Positions 21,669-28,375 of a stretch of DNA of 28,375 nt are shown in pieces. This DNA comes from Hypsibius dujardini. Taxonomy: Eukaryota; Tardigrada; Eutardigrada; Parachela; Hypsibiidae. Each line of letters opens with the position of its first letter. Positions within the stretch are counted from its first letter, which is position 1. The notes beneath the pieces are model-generated. The model ran no database searches. It was not told the DNA's origin and worked only from the letters and a program-made list of their open reading frames with translations. The stretch covers positions 9,955-38,329 of the forward strand of contig LRSR01011086.1 of the NCBI GenBank assembly GCA_001579985.1. Reading direction: 5' to 3'. Position numbers and translations under genes: made by a program.

Positions 21669-21702
21669 TTAACGGGATTCTATTTAGCACTTTTGTTTGC
21701 AG

Positions 21703-24700
21703 GTTCGCTGTTGGCGATTTCGATGCTGTCGATGGGGTTGGGGCGTGTTTTCGAGCCGTTCGTCGTGCAAGCGATCCCATTCTTGCTGCAGTCTATCGGC
21801 GACGGCAATGTCCACGTCCGCCAGGTACGGTGTCTCGTTTCTTTACTATTACCCCTAATCGCACGGCGTACCAAATGCCGGCTAGGACTTGTATTTTACA
21901 GCGATATTTAGAAGTTTTATTAGAAAAGGCAAAAATTAGGTTTTTTGCTTTAAATAAATTTTTTATATGATTTAAAAGCAACAGTATATTTTGTTCTTGT
22001 AGGCGGCGGAAGAAGCCTCTAAAGCGGCCATGAGCCAGCTCAGTGGACCCGGCGTGAAGCTCGTCCTGCCGGCCCTGCTGAAAGGTCTGCAAGAGGACGC
22101 TTGGCGGTCCAAATCGGCCGCCATCGAGATGCTCGGCGACATGGCCTACTGCGCGCCGCGCCAGCTCTCCTCCTGCCTGCCCACGGTCGTGCCCAACCTG
22201 ATTGAGACGCTCGGGGACTCCCACACCAAGGTGCAGGAGAGCGCTGTCAGCGCCCTCAAAAAGATCGCTTCCGTCATTAAGAATCCCGAAGTGGTCAGCC
22301 TGGTGCCCAACATCCTCACTGCGCTCCAGGTACGAGTACTGATCTATTGATCGCTTCCTAAAAAGGAATTTTATTTAAATTAATTTAAAATTCAAAACTA
22401 TCTTTAAAATGTTCACACAACTCCTCTGTTCAGGATCCCGCGAAGAAGACCACCGGCTGCCTGAAGACCATCCTCCAGACGCAGTTTATCCACGTGATTG
22501 ATGCCGCGTCGCTGGCACTGCTGATGCCGGTGATCCGGCGCGCCATCTACGATCGCGGGACGGAGAACCGCAAACTCTCGGCGCAGATCATGGCCAGCCT
22601 GTACAGTCTGGCGGACCAGAAGGACCTGCTGCCGTACCTGGAGGGAATCCTGCCTGGGCTGAAGAACTGCCTGCTGGACCCGGCGCCCGAGGTACGGCTG
22701 TGTGCGGCCAAAGCGATCGCCGCCTTGATCCGCGGCACCGGAGAGTCCGGGTTCGATCAGCTGAAGGATTGGTTGTACGCGAAACTGGTGTCCGACACCA
22801 ACTCGGTGGATCGGTCCGGTGCTGCGCAAGGTACGCCTTGTGTTCCATTTAGGGTCGACTTGTCCGTCTGCCCTCATGTTTGATATCATTGTCTGACTGT
22901 CTTTGTCTTTGAGGTAATCTTGATAGTCTATCTTGATGCAGTCTTTTGATTGCTCGCTACCTGGATTGTCGGCTTATTAGCGGGATTCTAGTGATCTATT
23001 TCGTGATGTCTTGTTTCTTCTCTGTCTGACTACATTGTGTGTGTCTGCTTGCATTTTCCACGTTCATGTTTTTTTTGCCAGGCTCTTATCTCTCTGCCTG
23101 CCGAATTAGAGGAATAAAAACCTGTCTACATGTCTCCTTATTTGATTTGATGTCAAAGTGCCGTCTGTTTTTTGCTTCTTCCGAAGAAACTGCCATGCCT
23201 GTCTTTATGTGTCTAACTGTCTGTCTTTTCAGAGGAAGAGGAGTCTGGATCTGTCTGCGGATCTCTGTGTGGTGTCCTGTCTGTCCTATTGTTTCTTCCC
23301 GTCAAAGGAATTTCTAGTCTCAACATGTCTGTTGCGTGTCTCCATTATTTTGTTTCATACTTTTTGTATTTGATCGTTCTTTTCAGGTCTGGCGGAATCG
23401 CTGGGCGTTCTCGGTGTCCCTAAGCTTCGTGCCATGATGCCGGACTTCTTGAAGATCATCATGGACATCAAAGCGGCGTCTTACGTGCGCGACGGCTACC
23501 TCCTGGTGTTTGTCTACCTGCCCGCCGTGTTTGGGCAAGAATTCGCCGCCTTCATCAGCGACATCATTCCCGCCCTGCTGGTGGGACTGGCGGACGATGC
23601 GGAGTACGTCCGTGAGACCGCGCTGCAGTGCGGCCAGCGTATCGTCACCTTCTTCGCGGACACGGCCATTGAACTGCTGTTGCCACAGCTGGAAGTGGGC
23701 ATGTTCGATGAGAACTGGCGGATTCGCTTTGCCTCGGTCCAACTGCTGGGTGACTTGCTGTATAAGATCTCCGGGGCCAGCGGGAAGCACACCACGGCGG
23801 GATTGGACGAGGATGAGAACTTTGGAACGGATCAGTCACATTCTGTAAGACTTAGTTCCCCTCTCTCATACATGTTTTGATTGCCGGTCTAATTGAATGA
23901 CCATATTTCTGTCAGTGTTTAGTGGTTCTCTAGTTGTCTGTCTATCTGTCTGGCTGGTTGGCTGGCCGGCTGGCTGGTTGGCTGGCCGGCTGGCTGTCTC
24001 TCTATCTCTCTGTCTGGCTGTCTGTCTGGCTGGCTGGCTGTCTGTCTGTCTGTCTGTCTGTCTGTAGCTGTCCGTAGCTGTCCGTAGCGCTTGTTCCAAG
24101 TGCCTCATGTATCTAGCAATGTCTGATTCAATCCGATCCCTGTGGATAGGCTATTCTGGAACGCTTGGGTGGAAACCATCGGAATCGGGTCTTGGCTGGT
24201 CTCTACATCAGCCGCTCTGACAATGCCTTGGTGGTACGGCAAGCCGCACTCCACGTGTGGAAAGTCATTGTCACCAACACTCCCAAGACGCTGCGTGAGA
24301 TTCTACCGGAACTGTTTGAAATTCTGTTGGACGCCTTGGCGAGCGATCTGGAAGAGCGACGACAGGTCCGTTCAGCATGTCAACAAAATGACCATTTTTA
24401 TCTAATTATTTTTCGTTTTGACGTATTTCAACTTGTGTGTATTTTCATGTTAATAATGTTTTTTTAATTTAGTGCCTGATTTTTATTTAAAATATTTTTT
24501 TCGAATTTCTGTTTTTTTTAGTTTTTTGCTCAATTTTATTTTATTGGTATTGATAAATATTTTTTATTAGGTCGCTGCTAAAACGTTGGGCGAGCTGGTG
24601 CGGAAACTCGGTGAGAGAATTCTCCCGGAAATCATTCCGATCCTGCAGGACGGCTTGAAGTCCCCGGTCGATGAGCATCGTGAGGGTGTCTGCGTCGGGC

Positions 24701-26606
24701 TCATGGAGATCATCTCCTCCTCCAACAAGGAGACCGTCATCATGTATTGCGACATTCTTGAGCCGACGTTGACGCGGGCCTTGATGGACACGTTCCCGGG
24801 AGTGCGTCGCGCCGCCGCGGAGGCCTTCTGCATGTTGGACAGTGTGGTCGGGCATAAGATTCTGGATGACATTCTGCCGGAACTCTTCGATAAAGTCGTA
24901 AGTTTTCTCACTGCCCTGGGCAGACATTGTTGTTATCCAAATTAGCTTTTAAGTCCCATTAAGTAGGAAATATCGAATATCAACTTTCCTAATTAAGTTG
25001 ATAAGATAAGCGACTTTTTTGAAGCTGCCTAATCATGTGCCGATTTTTTATTTAATTTCATTTAGAAACTGTTTTTAATCAGTGGCAGTGTTAATTCATA
25101 TCTATGATTGAAGTCACCAGAAATTGGTTTTATTTTAAATTAAAAATGTTTTTAATTCAAATTAAAATCGTTAGTTGATTTGCCTTGAAGCTTTAGCTTG
25201 AATTAACATTTCTACCTTAAGCAAATAATGCAGACATGTTATTGATCATGCATCCGTTCGAGTCTACAGACGGATCCAGTGGACGGGGACAACGCTCTGG
25301 ACGGACTGCAGCAGATTATGGCTCGACGAAGTCGCATTGTTCTTCCTTACTTGATTCCGCGACTGACAACGGTACATTTTCTACCGGGCGTCATCCAGTG
25401 TGTGTGGATTGTGAATGGTTTTATGCTTATCCTCTAACAGCCGCCGGTCAACACGAAGACCCTGGCACTGCTGACGGCGGTGGCCGGTGAAGCGCTCAGC
25501 AAGCATCTCGGGAAGGTGTTGCCGTCACTACTGGCAAGCTTACAGGCGAAGATGGGAACACCGGAGGAAGAGACCGAGACGGGTTACTGCCGCAGCGTCA
25601 TGCTGTCCGGTGAGATTTTAAGCCGACTGAAAAACACCCAAACAGACGGGCGGATATACAGACAGAGACAGACAGACAGATAGACAGACAGACAGACAGA
25701 CAGACAGGCAGACAGGCAGACAGACAGACAGACAGGCAGACAGACAGGCAGGCTGACTGACTGACTGACTGACTGACTGACTGTCTGTTTGTTTACAAGA
25801 AAACCAATATGCCTCGCGTTTGTTTCTTTAGTGGACGATGAAGTGGGAGTGTCGACCCTGGTGGAGACCCTTATGAGTGGTGCACAAACAGAGAAGAACC
25901 GCTTGGCCGCCATCACCCTGTTAGACCTATTCTACGCCAGTACGAAAGTTGACGTACGGTCCTTCTTCGTCTCCACCATCCGGCAACTGATTCGCCTGTA
26001 CATGAACGACGACCCGGTCTTGATCAAGAAAGTCAGCTCTGCAATTGGAACATTAATCAAGGTATGTCTGGGACTACATTGATGCACTAGTCACTGGCAC
26101 AAATTTGTTCATCTGCACGGTTCATTTTACAGAAAACACCGACAGACGTGATCTACGAAAACGTGGCGGCTTTGCGGACCGCCATTCGTGCTGTCCATAT
26201 GGAGTTGAAGGTGCCCTGTGTGCCGGGTTTCTGCCTGCCCGACGGAGCGGCCGTGTTCATCCCCATGCTGCGAGACGCGCTGCTTAGTGTTCCTGCAGAC
26301 GAGAAAGAAGTCGTCGGTCAGACGATTGCCGATCTGGTCCGCCTCTCGAATCAAGCTGGACTGCGCTCCTCAGTGGTCACCATTACCGGGCCCATCATTC
26401 GGATTCTTGGTGATCGCTATGCACCCAGCATTCGGGCTGTGATGCTTGACGCCCTGAACTGCCTGATTGAAAAGGTGGCGCATCAGCTTTGTTTGTCTGT
26501 TTGACTGTCTGTCCGATTAGCTATCTATCTGATTGGAATGTGTTGGTCTGACCACTGGCCAAACCATGTCCGCAAGTCCGTCAGTCTTCTTGTATGTATG
26601 TTCATA

Positions 26607-26639
<33 letters not shown>

Positions 26640-26640
26640 T

Positions 26641-26673
<33 letters not shown>

Positions 26674-28247
26674 GTAAGTATATGTTTTTCTGTCTGCCTG
26701 CCTGTCTGTCTATCTGTCTGTGGTCTGCCTAGATAGATGGTTATTTGTCGATAGTGAATAGACCTGTCTGGTTGTCTGATTGCAGTTCCCGTTTGAGGTC
26801 GGTATTTCCTTTTTCTCTTTAGTGTACCCTCCTGATCAAGCCGTTCGTGCCACAAATTCAAACCACCGTTTCACGCGCTCTCTCCGACCCCACGCGATCG
26901 GTACGAGTCAAGGCCGGATTAGTCGCTGCATCCATCGCGCCGATGCATCCGCGCCTGGAGACTCTGGCAAATGACCTGCTGGAAGTGGCCAAGGCCAACG
27001 CTGATTTGGGGACGAAGTGAGTTGCACGTTTTGCTTGTTTTCTCCAAATTCGGAATGAACATTGAGGCGTAAAGGCTTACCGTTTGGGTTTTGTAATATA
27101 GAGAGACATCCTTCCGTTCACTGCGGGCTTTATTGACCGCTGCGGGTGCCAAGCTGTCCGCGCAATTTCGGTCCGAGCTGGTCGCTGTCAGCTCACGATA
27201 TCTGGATACGGAGGAGAACGAATTAAAGAACGCTGCTGCGGGATGCCTCGGCGCAGTGGTCCGTTTCATGCCGGACGACGAGCTGGCTGGTGTCTTAAAG
27301 AATCAGATATTTGGTAGGTTTATTGGTTCTACAAGACAGGCGAGCAGATGGGCAGGGCAGACAGACAGACAGGCAGGCAGGCAGGGAGACATACAGACAT
27401 ACCGACATACAGTTAGTTAGTCAGGCAGACAAACAGACAGCCAGACAGCCAGACAGACAGACAGACAGCCAGACAGCCAGACAGACAGCCAGACAGACAG
27501 CCAGACAAACAGACAAACAGACAGATAGACAGACAGACAACCAGCCATCCAAGCGTACAAAACTGTCAAGCCTCGGCACAAAACGACAGAAAGACGATCA
27601 GGCAGGTAGGCCGGTTATGCCGGTCCAATTCTGATTTGCCGTATCCCTCGACAGACACATCAAGCACCGACTGGGGAATGCAACACGGGCACTGTCTGGC
27701 ACTCGGTGCGGCCCTGAAGGAAGCGGGAGATAAGTTGGTATCTGAGACCTATGCCGACCAGACCATGGAAGTCATTCTGAAGCATCATACCAGTGACCGG
27801 GTTAGTTGCCAATTTATTTGCTGCCAACTAGTTAGCTTCATATTTGAACTAGTTAACTTCATTCTGAACGTACTGCATTATACCAAAGTTGTAAGACTTA
27901 TCGACTGCCCGCTTTATCCGTAGGCGGCAGTGGTGGTGACCAGCACCCGTTGTATGGGCCTGTACCTCCTACACCAGCGGCGCACCAATCAGCCGCTGAA
28001 CAAAAAACTGCTGATTGTTCTGGCAAAGAGTTTTAACCATGCAGCGACAGATGTGAAGCAACGAGTGGCGGAAGTTTGCAGTCAGCTGGCCGTCGCTGCG
28101 CCCGAACCCCTCGACATTTCCGAGCTGAAGATTGTCGTCCCACAGATCGTGAACGGCACGAAGGAGAAGAACTCTGCTGTCCGGTATGACAGTGAAATGG
28201 CTTTGGCTGATGTTCTGGCACTGCGGAAGGACGATACCCTACTTGAG
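21703..28247 (+). CDS. GCN1: GCN1, exons 23-36 (C-terminal part, last exon off the edge)
   Basis: Continuation of the GCN1 gene: exon 22 ends in phase 1 at 17135 and exon 23 resumes the same codon (Ser). The read-through from QDKKNAQRRE to LLAISMLSMGLGRVFEPFVV matches the family without gap. Exons: 21703-21824, 22003-22329, 22434-22830, 23387-23844, 24150-24365, 24571-24897, 25270-25371, 25441-25609, 25832-26061, 26133-26474, 26823-27016, 27102-27313, 27655-27800, 27924-28247. Landmarks: GDMAYCAPRQLSSCLP, YSLADQKDLLPYL, SVDRSGAAQGLAE, NWRIRFASVQLLGDLLYKI, RNRVLAGLYISRSD, LGELVRKLGERILPEIIPIL, TPPVNTKTLALL. CVPGFCLPDGAA and VVTITGPIIRILGDRY lie in exon 32 (residues about 2267-2380), in the region that binds the GCN2 RWD domain in the family. 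All 36 exons total 2672 codons. Comparison with the ~2671-residue human protein suggests only about 40-60 C-terminal residues lie beyond the window. Confidence 0.95.
22831..23386 (+). other. GCN1 intron 25, degenerate CTGT-rich
   Basis: A 556-bp intron with scattered, heavily decayed CTGT units. No perfect array, no coding signal. Confidence 0.65.
23935..24065 (+). repeat. CTGT/CTGG array with 20-bp sub-repeat, GCN1 intron 26
   Basis: CTGT units enclose a 20-bp unit (tggctggttggctggccggc) repeated exactly at 23951-23970 and 23971-23990. The array then returns to (CTGT)n up to about 24065. Confidence 0.9.
24898..25269 (+). other. GCN1 intron 28, AT-rich
   Basis: A 372-bp AT-rich intron with TTTATTTAA and ATTTTAAATTAAAA words. 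No array and no gene seen. Confidence 0.65.
25643..25790 (+). repeat. (ACAG)n-(GACT)n composite array in GCN1 intron 30
   Basis: ACAG units with GGCAG interruptions switch at about 25753 to about seven GACT units. The intron (25610-25831) consists mostly of this array. Confidence 0.92.
26600..26735 (+). repeat. (CTGT)n array in GCN1 intron 32
   Basis: About fifteen CTGT units with one CTTT interruption, then degenerate units, in the 348-bp intron 26475-26822. The upstream donor GTGGCG is weak. It was chosen because it joins LIEK to CTLLIKPFVPQ, which aligns with the family at the same length. Confidence 0.92.
27355..27545 (+). repeat. (ACAG)n/(CCAG)n array in GCN1 intron 34
   Basis: ACAG units interspersed with GCCAG and GGCAG units fill more than half of the 341-bp intron 27314-27654. 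Confidence 0.9.
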
Positions 28248-28269
28248 GTTTGTACTGGGGCGGGAAAAT

Positions 28270-28375
28270 TTGGCTCAGACAGTAGACATATATATCTAGA
28301 CAGACGAACAGATAGACAGACCACCAGACAGGCAAACTGACGAACGAACGTATGGACAATCAGGCAGGCAGGCAG
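28270..28375 (+). repeat. Degenerate ACAG/GGCA tract in GCN1 intron 36, cut by the window edge
   Basis: The segment after the last visible GCN1 donor (GTTTGT at 28248) has AGACAGAC-type units, and the window ends in GGCA repeats. The acceptor and the final GCN1 exon are not in the window. Confidence 0.75.

Larger units (their letters stand above)
20642..21702 (+). other. AIP 3' flank and remainder of GCN1 intron 22
   Basis: Contains the AIP 3' UTR with a likely poly(A) signal at 20856-20861. A GT-rich stretch with repeated 'ttggtgt' lies at about 21029-21065. An AT-rich segment and an inverted-repeat element (21381-21668) follow, the latter ending 34 bp before GCN1 exon 23. No further gene seen. 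Confidence 0.6.

Noticed and set aside
7857-28247. GCN1 as two separate genes or fragments either side of AIP
   Set aside because: The 17135/21703 junction keeps codon phase and gives continuous family sequence with no lost or duplicated residues.
9962-28340. Numerous open frames reading as Cys-Leu-Ser-Val or Thr-Asp-Arg-Gln repeats
   Set aside because: They are translations of (CTGT)n or (ACAG)n arrays inside introns, not genes.

Overview
This window is nuclear genomic DNA from an animal. Genes are split by many GT-AG introns, most of them short (about 60-800 bp). The recognisable products are animal orthologues: ASNSD1, GCN1 and the Hsp90 co-chaperone AIP/XAP2. AT-rich introns and very abundant (CTGT)n/(ACAG)n tetranucleotide arrays surround GC-richer exons. 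The sequences are clearly divergent from the vertebrate proteins. A compact-genome invertebrate is the best guess, and the phylum cannot be told from the sequence alone. All four supported genes lie on the + strand. Exon boundaries were set by hand from splice signals, reading-phase continuity and recognised protein families.

Layout: (1) 131-3103, ASNSD1 in three exons, with complete glutamine-amidotransferase-like and asparagine-synthetase-like domains but an unusually long low-conservation linker. (2) 3104-4989, a non-coding gap holding a 275-bp element with near-perfect 26-bp terminal inverted repeats. (3) 4990-6907, an unrecognised two-exon gene for a roughly 469-residue protein with a hydrophobic N-terminus, three hydrophobic segments and a basic Ser/Thr-Pro-rich tail. 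(4) 6908-7856, the presumed GCN1 promoter and leader, with an imperfect foldback, a perfect CRE palindrome and a 19-codon upstream ORF. (5) 7857-28247, GCN1 in at least 36 exons. The exons sum to 8016 nt (2672 codons) with consistent phase at every junction; the last exon(s) lie beyond the right edge. (6) 18380-20641, a two-exon AIP gene lying entirely inside the 4567-bp intron 22 of GCN1, on the same strand.

GCN1 is the ribosome-bound HEAT-repeat scaffold that activates the kinase GCN2 in the amino-acid-starvation and ribosome-collision response. ASNSD1 is an asparagine-synthetase paralogue of poorly known activity. AIP is an Hsp90 co-chaperone that partners the aryl hydrocarbon receptor. 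No operon or shared pathway is claimed. The one structural link seen is that GCN1 and AIP each have, upstream of their start codon, an imperfect foldback whose right arm carries the same 16-nt sequence.

The most unusual points are the same-strand nested gene, the paired foldbacks, the (CTGT)n/(ACAG)n arrays in about a third of GCN1 introns, a duplicated splice donor in AIP, and the unrecognised membrane protein with a degenerate destruction-box-like motif. No CRISPR array, prokaryotic system, rRNA or convincing tRNA gene was seen.
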